A DNA stretch of 64,000 nt, taken from contig OY986436.1 in NCBI GenBank assembly GCA_963920525.1, positions 87,186,289 to 87,250,288 of the forward strand, in the 5' to 3' direction. Shown here one piece after another: positions 48,989 through 60,597 of the stretch. Both the position numbers and the translations under genes were made by a program. Source of the stretch: Dichetophora obliterata (lineage: Eukaryota > Arthropoda > Insecta > Diptera > Sciomyzidae). The notes below the pieces were generated by a model. The model saw nothing but the letters and a program-made list of their open reading frames with translations. It was not told where the DNA came from and searched no databases. The first letter of the stretch is position 1. Each line of letters opens with the position of its first letter.

Positions 48989-49047
48989 GAAGTGAAAACT
49001 TCTTTAGGCGCGTTGAACGATTTTGGTAGAGGGTAAATCTTTGGTTT
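48989..49047. repeat. Module shared with 29757-29880
   Basis: gaagtgaaaacttctttaggcgcgttgaacg...gggtaaatctttgg matches the block after the 29291-29759 MITE; it starts with a perfect hairpin, gaagt-gaaa-acttc. It is interrupted by the RTE LINE and resumes at 51003. Confidence 0.8.
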
Positions 49048-49048
49048 T

Positions 49049-49351
49049 GTGATTGGATACCACCGCCCCCACCGAAACCAGTGGTACGACCAGGAGTGTC
49101 GCGACGCCACTGCGGAGAAAGACGCCGCCTACAAAGCCACCCTGCAGTCGGTTGTAACGCGCGCTGCTAAGGAGCGATACAAAGAAAAGAGGAGGGAAGA
49201 GAAACGTATTTTCTGGCGGAAAAAAAGAGAGGCAGAAAAGCGCGAGCAGGAGAAGATTGAGATGTATGGTGACAGGAATGAGACCCGAAAATTTTTCGAA
49301 AAAATAAGACGCCTTGCCGATGGTTTTAAAACCGGGGCCTCTTCCTGCTAG
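49049..49351 (+). pseudogene. RTE-like LINE, region between endonuclease and RT
   Basis: A 100-codon frame, HRNQWYDQECRDATAEKDAA followed by a highly charged helix (RYKEKRREEKRIFWRKKREA), ending GFKTGASSC. This is the linker segment that usually follows the endonuclease domain in this LINE family. It begins directly at the insertion border. Confidence 0.7.
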
Positions 49352-49479
49352 GATGAAAACGGGAATATAGTGACAGATGTCGAGAGTACACTGACGTTAT
49401 GGAGGGAACACTTTTCTTTATTCTCTAAATGGCGACGCTGACATCAATCCCGCCAGTAGAGATGATATTACGGAAACTC

Positions 49480-50905
49480 CAATTACGGATAACAGCGTCA
49501 AGGTTCCGCTGAACGACTATGATCAAGTTCTGACAGCTATAGCTCGGCTTAAAAATAACAAACCCGCGGGAGCTGATGGCTTACCTGCTGAGCTGTTTAA
49601 GAACGGAGGTGAAGCTCTATTTAAATGCATTCATGAGCTTCTTTACAGAATATGGCCAGAAGAATGCATTCCGAACGATTGGAATCTCAGTGTGCTCTGC
49701 CCAATCCACAAGAAAGGCGATCCGACTATCTGTACCAATTACCGTGGGATAAGCCTTCTTAATATCGCATATTAATATCGGTCCTGTCAAGCGTTTTATG
49801 TGAAAGATTGAAGCCCATTGTAAACGAACTGATCGGACCTTATCAGTGTGGCTTCAGACCTGGAAAGTCCACCATCGACCAGATTTTCTTGGAAATCTTG
49901 GAGAAGACTCAAGAAAAACAAGTCGACCCCCACCATCTTTTTGTCGACCACAAAGCCGCCTTCGAATTTGGTATTCCTGCAAAACTAATACGACTTTGCA
50001 GGATGACACTGAGCAACACCAGCAGCGCAGTTAAAATCGGGAAGGACTTCTCCCCACCATTTGCCACCAAACGAGGTTTCAGACAAGGTGATTCCTTATC
50101 AGGAATCCTGCGTTTCAACCTAATGATGAAAAAGATCACCCGATCTGCTGATCTAAGACGTAGAGGCACAATATTCTACAAGAGTGTAATGCTGCTTGCG
50201 TGTGCTGATAACATCGATATCATTGGCCATAATACGCGTGAAGTTAGTGCAGCATTTTCCAGATTAGAAAGAGAGTCAAGTCGAATGGGTCTGGAAGTGA
50301 ATGCAGATAAGACGAAATACTTAGTGTCAACAAACAAACAGTCCCAGCGCCTTGGAACCCACGTTACAGTTGACAATACCTCCTTCGAGGTTGTGGAGGA
50401 CTTCGTTTATCTGGGATCCAGCATAAACTCAACCAACGACATCAGCATTGAGATCAAACGAAGGTGTTACTTTGGGCTCAGTAGGCAGAGAAGCAGAGCG
50501 CTCTCTCGACGAACGGAAATCACGCTCTATAAATCGCTCATCATGCCCGTCCTACTTTATGCATCACAAACCTGGATGCTGAGCAGCTTAGATGAAAAGA
50601 CTTTAGGAGCATTCGTGAGAAAGATTCTTCGTAAGATCTATGGACCAATCTGCATCAATGGCGAGTACCGAATACGATGGAATGATGAACTGTATGAGCT
50701 GTACGCTGACATCGACATAGTCAAGCGCATTAAAATCGAGCGGCTTTGCTGGCTAGGTCATGTTCAGCGCATGAAAGACGATGCTCCTGTGAAGAAAACA
50801 TTCCATTCGGTACCCAGCGGCGGTCAACGCAGAAGAGGACGACCGCATCTTCGTTGGAAAGACCAAGTAGAGGACAACCTGACGAAGCTTAGAATTTCCA
50901 ACTAG
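49480..50905 (+). pseudogene. RTE-like LINE reverse transcriptase
   Basis: From about 49545, LKNNKPAGADGLPAELFKNG, NDWNLSVLCPIHKKGD and TNYRGISLLN appear, then a frameshift. The 365-codon frame from 49808 has GPYQCGFRPGKSTIDQIFLE, a deletion after LFVDHKAAFEF, RGFRQGDSLSG, and the catalytic box as CADNIDII instead of xADDIDII, so a catalytic aspartate is lost. C-terminal VVEDFVYLGSSINS, INGEYRIRWNDELYELY and RRRGRPHLRWKDQVEDNL are typical of the family. Not functional. Confidence 0.85.
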
Positions 50906-51002
50906 CGCCAGCAAGCGAAAGACAGAAATGGCTGACGCAAATTCTTAGATGGGGCCAAGACCGACATACGGTTTTAGCGCCAACTAAGTAAGTAAGTAAG
51001 TG

Positions 51003-52060
51003 AATCTTTGGTTTGCGTCATAGTCATCGTCATTTTGCGAGTAACTCTAGTCATCAATACAGACAGCGAGTAGGTTTTTAAATGACGCTCTTGGATCTTG
51101 ACAACAAGGCGCTCAGCAAATGTAGCAAGCAACCATCAATAAGTTCCTCTGCTGACGCATCGTTTTTTTCTCTCCCTTTGCTCCGCTGCGAAACATTAAA
51201 TCATACTGTTTTTTCAATATATATGTAGAGCTGCTGTAGGCTAAAATAAAATATATTTAAAATTGTTGATATTTGGTTTTTGTTTGACTAGCCGTGAAGT
51301 CCCTTTTGATGCCACAACTCATAGTACCACTATGCAAGGTATTGTTAGGGCTAAATGTGTTCTCTTCCTTAGTGACCATAACTGTCAAACTCAGCCATTT
51401 TGGTATTTTGGCCAATTTTTGCTTTCAAATTGCATTCTCATTGGTTGCAGATTTTGTATGAAATGTCAATTTCGTTTTTATAGTTTCGGTCTTCGGCTCT
51501 CCGCCCTAACACTACCTTGTCTAATTTTGCCATTTCACCACTTGAGATTTTGCTACCAGGCAAACAGAAAACGTAGATAGCAAAATGCTGTTTATTTTCT
51601 GACACCGGTTCGTTCATCCCCTCTAACGTTGCGCAATGTGAACCTTTCCATTCACACTGCGTTGTTGTTGTAAATTTGCCATGTAATTGTTGTTGTACAG
51701 TTAGCTGGAGATTTTTTAGACTTTTTTTTAGCTACAGTCGGCATGTGACAACTGATTTGTTTTAGATAAGAGTTTAAATCAATTTTTGAAATTTTGTATA
51801 AATGGCTGAAACTATTTTTTTTAACTATATATAATACCATATCAAAAATATATACATATAATTCATATCATTTATTTAAATTATTTCATTATTGAATTAA
51901 TTTAAAAATTTAAATCTTATTTATATCTTTTTATATAATAACACAATTCACGTGCACGCGATATATAGATTGTGTTGTGTTATTTTAATGAATATATAAG
52001 AAATAGATATAGTATATAAATTATATTTAATTTAATATAATAAATGTACGTAGACAATTT
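51003..52060. other. Repeat continuation and AT-rich DNA, no gene
   Basis: 51003-51075 continues the module interrupted by the LINE (gtttgcgtcat...catcaatacagacagc). 51280-51560 is a diverged relative of the 25152-25505 MITE (aactgtcaaactcagccattttgg versus attgtcaaactcaagcattttg). The remainder is AT-rich. Confidence 0.5.
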
Positions 52061-52062
52061 AA

Positions 52063-52192
52063 CCGCCTAGTGTTGTAAATTGAAAACGCAAACCAACGAC
52101 AAGCAAGACAGTAGAGGCAATAGAATTTCGTATAGAAAAAGTGTTGCTTCTCGTGTCTTACTTGTCGTTTGTCGTTTTACAACATTAGGCGG
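52063..52192. mobile_element. 130-bp palindromic MITE
   Basis: CCGCCTAGTGTTGTAAA on the left pairs with TTTACAACATTAGGCGG on the right (one mismatch), and the inner aacgacaagcaagac/gtcttacttgtcgtt also pair. The 70- and 77-codon frames on opposite strands here follow from the palindrome. The target duplication is unclear. Confidence 0.75.
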
Positions 52193-52207
52193 CACATACA
52201 TATTTAT

Positions 52208-52548
52208 TAGGCCGGGTCGATTAGTTGGGAGGCAAAAAAATCGGCCATTGCTCAGTGAAAATCGTATTCTAGAGATCAAAATAAGAAACCTTGCCCGAGG
52301 AACTTACCTCTAAAACGAATTCTAATGACCCAACTTTTGACTTTTGTTGGGTCAAATTTTGAAAAATTCCTCTTTGACCCATTTAGAGTGCCCCAATCGA
52401 GTCCAAATGTATGACCGACCCCCACTAACTTTGGAGGGCCGATTCACCCATGCCAGTGGCACATCCCCTGGAATCCCCCGGGGGTTCCCTATACAAACGG
52501 TGATTTTTTGAAATGAGCAATGGGCGATTTTTAAATCGAACCGCCCTA
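52208..52548. mobile_element. DNA element with TAGGSCGGGTYGATT ends
   Basis: Ends TAGGCCGGGTCGATT and AATCGAACCGCCCTA, flanked by atatttat and atatacat, an imperfect 8-bp duplication. The end sequence resembles that of 61388-62371 (TAGGGCGGGTTGATTT). Interior is GC-richer and non-coding. Confidence 0.65.
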
Positions 52549-53690
52549 ATATACATATATATATAGTTCATATACATGAACAATTTAGCTCATTGAGGAA
52601 ATTTATAGAGTATTGATGTATATTTATATAATAACAATTACGTAATAAACCTGCGAATAAATTAATATTTTCAGTAGTAATTGGATAACTAAAGTCTGTT
52701 TATCCTAAGCATTCTATTTTTTAAACTTTTTAGCATCAATTTCTTATATGAATTAAATATAATTTATATGCAATAGATATTTCTTAATTTTAGAATATTC
52801 TATATTTAACACACAACGCAATATAGATATGGTGTACATGTATATTGTGTTAGTGTTACGATATAAATAGATATAAATAAGCTTTAATTTTTTATATTAA
52901 TTCAATAATGAAATTTTTGATATTTTAACACTTTTGCTTAAAAGAAATAGTTTCAATAATATATAAAAAATTTAATAAATTGCTATAAGCTCTTAACAAA
53001 AATAATTCTAATTTTAACGTCTACAAAAATTTTCCAGCTAACTGCGCCAACAACAATTACCAAGGAAATCTACAAACAAGGACGCACAGAGAAGAACAAG
53101 AACATAGCGGAACTTTAAGAACTTTTTATTTTCATCCTACATGTAGGACGGGCTGCAGTATGAGCTTTCGCACATCCTACATGTCCGTCCGACCTGTCAA
53201 ATCCATCCTACATGTAGGATAGTCCGAAATCCCCTATTACCATGAAAATTCTTATATAGCAGTAAGGCGGTCCGTGGCAGGACAACGTCTTCCAGGGAAT
53301 ACTAATATTTTATATACAGGTTTTCGCTTCGGTCGGCAGTCCCCTGACTGCTATACTTTTTTTATTTAATAAAGAAATAAATAGCTTTTTATTTTTGCTT
53401 TGCATGGAATTCCTTGAAAAAAACAATTGTTTTTTCTTCTCCTGGAAATTTAAAAATTTCGAGTTAGGTCACTTTTGAAGTGCGATATATATGTAGGTAT
53501 GTATGTAAACTAGAGTATTTGCACAACGTTATCAAAATGATACTTAACATAAAAAAATGCAGGTTTTGTTCAGAAATTATTTTAGAAATAATTTTTTGTT
53601 CATGTCTCAAAAAGTAAAAAACATATTGCAAAATTAACAACATTTTTTAAATCAACACGCTCAATTTAGTGAAAATCAATGGCCTATGTG
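52549..53690. other. AT-rich DNA with a palindrome cluster and a Helitron end remnant
   Basis: 53131-53220 has three copies of catcctacatgt, two of them as the full palindrome atcctacatgtagga. 53261-53310 (gcagtaaggcggtccgtggcaggacaacgtc...gaatactaat) matches the 3' end of the Helitron at 59217-59263. No gene. Confidence 0.6.
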
Positions 53691-54117
53691 GCGACCTCGA
53701 TAGTCTAGTGGTAACGCGCTTGACTGTCGCACAGGGGTCCCGGGTTTGAATCCTGGCCTGGGGTTCGAATGGTCCTACGCTTTATCCTTTCTTTCTTTAT
53801 TTCCAATCAAAGAAAATTTAAAACACGTCAATTTACGACGAATAGTTGTAGTTGGTGGTGGTAGGAAAAGTTTGTGGAGAAGAGGAACGCTTAGTAACTT
53901 GATTTGACTGACGGCAAGGCATAAAACATGCTTCAGATTTAATATCACATGCTTCTACAGCTTCCACACTACCACAGCTACCACATTAAGAACACCCTAC
54001 ATAAAAAGTTTCACTTGATTACTCCCTTCTTCCATTCTGTGGTATCACAACGGACCAATAATGGTCTAAGTGGGCTGGTCTTAAGTCCTGCCACCATCTT
54101 AACTTAACGTAACCTAA
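53691..54117 (+). mobile_element. tRNA-Asp-derived SINE
   Basis: The head gcgacctcgatagtctagtgg keeps the A box of tRNA-Asp, a GTC anticodon position (ctgtcgcac) and the B box gggtttgaatcc. The acceptor stem is not paired and there is a long unrelated body ending taacttaacgtaacctaa, so it is a SINE, not a tRNA gene. Internal Pol III promoter expected. No convincing target duplication. Confidence 0.75.
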
Positions 54118-57100
54118 TGCTTCATGTGAAACAAATGGGTTTTCATTTCAGGCCACGAGCTCATCCAAAGCCCTTCTTTGTGTGGAAGATAGGCGTGTTC
54201 ATGTGCGGGTTGCCCTAAAATTCACAATTTTCACGTTTTTTATCAAAATAAGCATGTATGACAAATTTCACGTGTCTACCTCTATTTTTACTATTTAAGT
54301 CTAACTTTTGTGTGAAACATTCCCAATGTGCGTCATGTTCAAAATTAATAAATTCTCTTTATCTGTGTCTGAACAAAATGTAGTAAGTAAAAAGTGATTC
54401 AATACCGATATGTTGGCGTATTTAAAAATATTCATAAATAAAAATTTTCATTTTATTAACTCACCCTGCAACTTTTTCTCAGTTTCCCAAAATTTTTGCA
54501 ATTCCGTAAAGTATTTATCCAGGATGAAAACTTTTGAAAGGCCTAATGTGGCCATCGTTAATCAACATTTGTATCCAAAGAATTATAGTAACCAATTGCC
54601 ACTGAATATCAGCGAAGAAACAATAAATATTTGTTTTTTTTTTGTTTTTTTTTTAGGCAGCACAACTTCAAAAAAGTCACTTTAGCGCATCACTGATGAA
54701 CAACTTAGCTCGATGAACACCAAAACAAAAACCGAAAACTATTTTCCCATTTGCATAGATTGCACTCACACAGATACACAACACATGCAATATATGCCCC
54801 AACACATGCAGTCAGATACAAGTCGGCTTAAAATCGGAGCTCACAAACACCAATTATAATTACCAACCGAAGCTAACGTTTTAGAAATTATTTTTAAGAG
54901 ATATTTTTAAGCAAAGATAAAGATTCACACTAATACGATGATTTATTCACGGGATATACATAATTCACAATATTGGATGAGTATTTCTGAAAAAATAGTG
55001 AATAGTAACCGAAATTAAGTGGAACCCAGTGCGGCACAAATTGGCAAATGCATCAATACAAATGTGAATTCTCATTGGAGAAACAGCAACCAAGCGATAT
55101 TTTAACTTGTTTGAGCACAGCAACGCTCGAGTCAAGTAACCAAAAAAAGAGCTAGTCTTATTAATTCGTCGTTATTTTCTTAAATTTTTCACTATCTACA
55201 CAAAAAAATATTTGTTTTTATTCTGCTTCTGCTCCTTCTTCAAAACGAGTTACCACAAACTGGAGTTAGTGCCAGCGCACATACGTATACATATGCATTG
55301 ATCAGATACATTTCGAGTATTTGCTAAATACACAACTTGTTACCGTCGCTGAGGCAAGTATAAAATATATCTTTTTTATTTCTAGTTCTTATATCATTCG
55401 TTCACAAATTCCACACATTTATTTCCAATTTCGCAGAACTCTTGGCTATTTTCTATTCTAAAAGAATATCTTTTAATTTTCTGCAATAACTTATTTTAAT
55501 AACTTAATGTTCACGACGACTAAGTTTTTAATTTCTGTTACTTAAATCTTTAGACGCTTTCAGCTTACTGATCTGAAAGTTAGACTTGAAGTCAAGCTAG
55601 TCTTCAGATGGTAAAACATATACAGCGTACATTACCCAGGCAATAGAAATGAAAAACCTGTCCGCTCTCTCGGAGTTTATTTTAGGTGATGTTCTTTGTT
55701 TAGAGCGGAGCGAGCACAAATATGTGCAACGAGTGTTGCGCATGCGCACTCAATGCAGGTAACATGCTCGCTGCGGAAGAAATTAAGTATACTTTTTAAT
55801 TTGAAAGGTGTTGAATTTAGATAGACAACACATATTTGACCAACAAGAGCACAATCAAGAGACTGAAAGAAGAGAAAATAGTATAATTTTAATATTTTTT
55901 TTATATATGAGACATCTTAAACATTACGGCTCAAGTACCGAATTCAAAATCAATCGCATCTGTAATGTACATACAGCCATGACCACACAAATAGCACAAA
56001 TATTAATAATTTGTTATTTTTTTTTGCTAAAAAAAATCACGTAAATTTGGTGCGAATTCTTAGTCAAGACTTGTAAGTCGAACCAATAATGCGAGGGGGA
56101 TTAGACACGATAAAAGTAAAAATCTTCACCTTTCAAAAACTGTATTGATCATTGCTGAATATGGAAAATATTGTTGTCCATAGAGACCCACAATTTTAGA
56201 ATATAGTACTTTGAAAAAACAAAACTAAGTTAAATTACATTGGACAAGATGGCAAAAAAATTTTCATAGCCGAAAGTCCCAAGAAAAAAATTCAATAAAG
56301 GTATAAATTAAGAAGTCTTCTTTCGCATCACCAGATATGTTTTTTTGGAAGAATTCAAATATTACCCAAAATGAACATGTTCACAAAAAAATTTAGATAA
56401 GGATTTGTTTGTTGATGTCTTAACTGAAACCTTGTCATAAAGATTTTAACAGCTGAGGCAAGTGCAAGTCAGTAGGTTTAAAAAAAGCGAAAAATCATAA
56501 TATTATATTTACGTAGGGTTTTTCATCAACAAATGTAAAAAGAATTATACAAACATAACATTTTCGAGAATTTTTAAAATCAGAATATTTTTTAAAATAA
56601 CAATATTCACCACCAATGTAACCACAAAATTTGGAGGATTACTTTTATTTTTGGTATTAAATATGAAAGAAATTGTAAAAAAAGAACATCGAAATATTTT
56701 ATTGTTGTATAAGAAATATGGTTTTTTGGGCTCAAGACTAATAAAATGTGTCAGCAATTGACGGGCATGAGTCATGTTCACCGTCAGATTAGAGACTATA
56801 ATAAAACAAAAACCATAAATTCTACCGTACACAAATTGATATGAACAATGAATGAAGGTCAAAAAGATGAATTAAAGTTTTGTACTGTATGATTTCTGTA
56901 TGATTCTTTAATGGCAAAATAGGAAAAACGAAGGTAAGAGTCGGAAGAGATTTTTTAATATGGCTCTGGTTTCAAGATACATGGATTTTTTGTTTGTAAT
57001 CTATTCAACTTCTAACTTTTAAGATCCCACATTAGGAACCACTAAATTATATAAATTTTATTGAGCATCAAAACAAAGACGACACCTCCATACAATCCTT
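54118..57100. other. No gene supported
   Basis: About 3 kb of AT-rich DNA. Frames at 54410-54685, 55808-56044 and 56545-56862 lack any domain, codon bias or homology I can recognise. No repeat ends were identified. Confidence 0.35.
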
Positions 57101-57107
57101 TTATTCA

Positions 57108-57221
57108 CCAGGGCCGAATTACAGCATCCGTGATCGAGCAAAATCGTCAAAAATTATGGGAACTTGTGTCGTCGAGCCGTTCGTAATTTACTCGACTACG
57201 GATGCTGTAATTCGGCCCCAG
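57108..57221. mobile_element. Miniature palindromic element
   Basis: GGGCCGAATTACAGCATCCG and its reverse complement enclose only about 65 bp; the pairing extends through tgatcgag/ctcgacta with mismatches. About 114 bp. A possible 4-bp duplication ccag flanks it. Confidence 0.65.
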
Positions 57222-58540
57222 GAAATTGGTTTTACGCACATAGTTTTTAATTTTTTTTATTTAATTTGCGCTCAAAATACGGTCGACATCGGTTAAGTCC
57301 CCAACACTTTGTAACGACGTTAACGTCATAAGAAGGGAAAACTGTAATTCAAGCATTAATACCAAATCAAACGTTATTTTTAAAAAATTATTTGGAACTG
57401 GAAAATAACTGGAAATAAACTGGAAATAAATAATAAACAGCTTTTCAATCTATTGTGTATATTGTATTAAGTATGTAACAGAAATCTGTTGAAAAGCTTG
57501 TATGAGTCCGCTCCCAAAATTTCGTTAGAAATCAATCTGAAGTTGGGCTCCAAAATATCTTAACTTGTAGATGTGCACCGTAAAACGTCAGTTTGGTTCC
57601 ACGATGAGAAAGCACGCAGGAATTTCAACAATCAAAAGCACACAATTACACACTCTCACGCATAATGGCAGCAAAGGACATGTACATATGTTAGCAAAGG
57701 TTTATTTTAAAAAAAAAACCTTTTCATTTTGAATTCTATATTGATTCTATTGAAATTCTTGCCAATTGAATTCATGTCTTTTGCAATTGAAGAAAAGTCT
57801 TTAAACCACACTCCCATAATTTAAAATACTAGATTGTTTTCTTGCGTGCCATTTGCATGTGTAGATTTGTTGAAAGATCGAAGATGCTTTAAACACATCT
57901 TTGAAATTTTTTCTTTCTTTCAAATTTGCAGACTTGCACACCATCACGAAATATTTTCTGAACTATTGAACGAAAGCTCATTTGCTGTTGAGAGCTACTA
58001 TCGAAGGAGTTTTCTTTTGCGTTTCTATCCGCTCGACCGCAAACTGTAACAGCCTGTTTTCATGGAACCTGTTCTCAGTAGCCTTTTTTTTTTTATTTGT
58101 CCTCAACGAAGTTTCTTGATTTTGTTTCAGCAAATTCCGCATATCTCATTCCTCAGTTCCCTGCTCAAAGAAGTACAAAATGTTCGCGTGTGGTTTCCTT
58201 GTGTGTTCCTTTGTCCACATGCTACCTTTGCATTCTCTTTGGCACATTTGTTTGTCCAAATACTGAAAACATTCTTGAGCATTGTGGTATCAAGTATATA
58301 TCGGTTCTGAGTTAGGTTTTATTTGTTTTTTTTTCAAATTTCCCAGTAAACCTCTTATTGATAAAACTAATTGAATTTTTTTTTTAAAATCGTTCGTTTT
58401 CTTCAATTAAAAAAACTGCTTTTTCATTTGACATTGAAAATGCTTCTCATTATTACTAAAACAAGAAGTACGTTGTTATGGTATGGTTGAATCCTTACTC
58501 AATGACTCGGCAAAAATTTCTAGTCTACCTATTTGTTTTA
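57222..58540. other. No gene supported
   Basis: AT-rich. Overlapping frames at 57834-58315 have no recognisable domain and Phe/Leu-rich composition that follows base composition. Confidence 0.35.
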
Positions 58541-59263
58541 TCTATACATACATATAAAAAGAAAAATACTCTGTCTGTCTGTCTGTGTGTGTGATGCCTT
58601 TAGACTCCAAAACTACTGGACCGATTGACCAAATTTGCCACACCCCCCTTTTACTTCCCCAAAATCAATGAAAATGCTATATTTCAGTCGGTTTGGGTCG
58701 TATAAGGCTAAAATTTAGTAATTTAATTTGTATGCAACTGTTCAAAAAATTAGTTTCCACGCCCCCTTTTTCTACCCACAAATATATGTTAATGCTTTAT
58801 TTCAGACGGTTTTGGTTGTATTAGGTCGAAAATGTTTTATTTCAACGGTTTGGGTTGTATTAGACAAAAATTTTGTAATTTAGTCCATCCAGTTACTCTC
58901 GTCAAGTGCACTAAAAATGGGCATGTCCAACTTTATTTACACTCACTTTTCCGAGGATCAGTTTGGAGTTAAGCAAAGCGCGCCAGGTTTAAGCTAAATT
59001 GAGCTGAAATTTTGTCAGTCGATTTATTTCGAGTACGAGATGGTTTAAGGAAGTTATTTTGCCTCGCCCCTTTTTACTGCTTACAACAAATTCTATATTT
59101 TGCGCGGTTTTGATCGTATTAGAATAAAATTTGGTAATGAAGTTCATATGGTTACTTTCGGCAGCTATACTGAAAATGTTGAATATATTTAGCATTTCTT
59201 GACATTTTCTATAATGGCAGTAAGGCGGTCTGTAGCAGGACAACATCTCCCGGGGAATACTAG
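58541..59263 (+). mobile_element. Non-autonomous Helitron with both ends
   Basis: Starts A|TCTATACATACATATAAAAA and ends ggggaataCTAG|T, the 5' TC and 3' CTRR ends of Helitrons between A and T. The 3' 45 bp (gcagtaaggcggtctgtagcaggacaacat) form the subterminal hairpin region. It is 723 bp, non-coding, and collinear with 9735-10740. Confidence 0.78.
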
Positions 59264-59500
59264 TACATATATAAAAATGGATGTATATATGTGGCTATGT
59301 TTGTATATCTCGTATAGACTCCAAAACCGCTGACCCGATCATTATATAATTTTGAGGAAAACTGAAGCTTTATTTTAAGAGTGTTCATGGGAGGTTTGGT
59401 GTCGATTGGACAAGGGGGCGTGGTACCTCCCATGCAAGCCAAATTTGCGCTATCGCCCACAAACCAAAAAAGCGTATATATCAACCCGTCGTTGAGTCGT
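59264..59500 (+). mobile_element. Second Helitron-derived fragment, directly adjacent
   Basis: Begins right after the CTAG of the previous copy with tacatatataaaaatggatg and continues gtatagactccaaaaccgctg, very similar to 9283-9540. No 3' end. Confidence 0.6.
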
Positions 59501-59819
59501 AAAAAACTTAAATTTACAGTAAGTGACTTCTATATTTAAAAATTTTATTTATATGGGAAAATAGTGTTGTTTTTCCAAAAGGCTCAAACTTTCTAAAAAC
59601 TAGTACGCTTTTCATTTTTCATAGTATAATTTTTCTTTTTTACATGAAAATAGGACTAAAATTAACAGAGTTATGATTTTTTACTTTTGGAAAAAAATCT
59701 AATTTTTTTTTCTTGTTGTACTACAGATACAAACGTTTAATAATTCGATCGTTACGAAATTTTTTAAAATAAGTATGCCTTTTTAGAAATTTCTTTTAGA
59801 AAAATACTCCTGGCTTAAC
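59501..59819. other. No gene seen
   Basis: AT-rich leader to the acidic protein fragment. A ttttaggaaa/tttctaaaa pattern is the only visible feature. Confidence 0.3.
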
Positions 59820-60368
59820 ATGCCTCTAACATTGCATAAGTTTTTTATACAAAAACCAGAAATTATAAAGCATGTACTGTTACTAATTGACCAATTGTCG
59901 GAGGAAGCACAAGAAGCTCGTAATAAAGACTTAAAAAAGTATAGAGAGCATTTCTCTCGTAAATCCAGTCGTGACAATTCAAATGAAGATATATTTAGCA
60001 AACTCCTTTTAAGCTCTGATCCTGTTATTTCAAGCAAAAGCAAGCACTTAAAAAAAATTAAACTTTTACCAAAACTGGCATTACAACTATTAGTTACAGA
60101 AAGTGATGGCAATTATAGATATGATAAAGAGGATGCTGATGATGATGATGGTCATGATGATGATGATGATGATAATGGTCATGATGATGATGATGATAAT
60201 GATGTAATGATGACGATGATGGCTTTGAAGATGACGATGGGGAAGATGATGGTAATGATAACTTTGATTATTTACACTAAAACTCTATTCAACTGGATTA
60301 AAAAAAAAATTAAAAACCATACATCTAAAAATAAGAAAAGCAATTTATTAGCTCTAAAAAATTTTTAA
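59820..60368 (+). pseudogene. Transposon-associated protein fragment with Asp-rich tail
   Basis: 182 codons. The first 95 residues, with LSEEAQEARNKDLKKYREHF, SRKSSRDNSNEDIFSKLLLS and SSDPVISSKSK, match a sequence I recall from many arthropod genomes, near or within transposons. After that the frame runs into a GAT/GAC microsatellite giving an Asp/His tract, and then becomes meaningless. No promoter or start context argues for a host gene. It is most likely a fragment of a mobile-element protein. Confidence 0.55.
60125..60260. repeat. GAT trinucleotide microsatellite
   Basis: Imperfect (GAT)n with ggtcatgat and gatgacgat interruptions. Confidence 0.9.
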
Positions 60369-60471
60369 ATATGCTTTTAAATTAGTTGTCCGTATATAAA
60401 TAAAAAAATTAAAAATTCAAAATAATTTATCGCTCGTGTGAAGTAATTCTCGTTTTTTGGGTCCATTCAAT

Positions 60472-60575
60472 CCACTGTGTGGCGCTATCAAGCGAGAGAC
60501 AGAAATGGCTGGCGCACATTCTTAGATAAGGTCAAAACCGAAATACGGTTGTAGCGCCAACTAAGTAAGTAAGTA
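60472..60575 (+). mobile_element. 3' end fragment of the RTE-like LINE
   Basis: ggcgctatcaagcgagagacagaaatggctggcgcacattcttagat...tagcgccaactaagtaagtaag matches the last 100 bp of the LINE at 50905-51000, including the taag tail. A severely 5'-truncated insertion. Confidence 0.85.
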
Positions 60576-60597
60576 ATTAAATATCACTATAATTCCA

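Larger units (their letters stand above)
49048..51002 (+). mobile_element. RTE-like LINE with 12-bp target duplications
   Basis: A plus-strand LINE flanked by aatctttggttt at 49036-49047 and 51003-51014. It ends with the 3' tail taagtaagtaagtaag, typical of RTE-type elements with short tandem tails. It lacks the endonuclease domain (5'-truncated) and contains stops and deletions. A 105-bp piece of the same family's 3' end lies at 60472-60575. Confidence 0.85.

Noticed and set aside
53691..53765. Possible tRNA-Asp gene
   Set aside because: The A and B boxes and GTC anticodon position are there, but the acceptor stem does not pair and a SINE body follows.
54410..54685. 91-codon frame
   Set aside because: Phe/Asn-rich composition from AT-rich DNA, no domain, includes a T-run-encoded polyphenylalanine tail.
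57834..58315. Three overlapping frames
   Set aside because: No recognisable motif and mutual overlap in different frames; composition effect.
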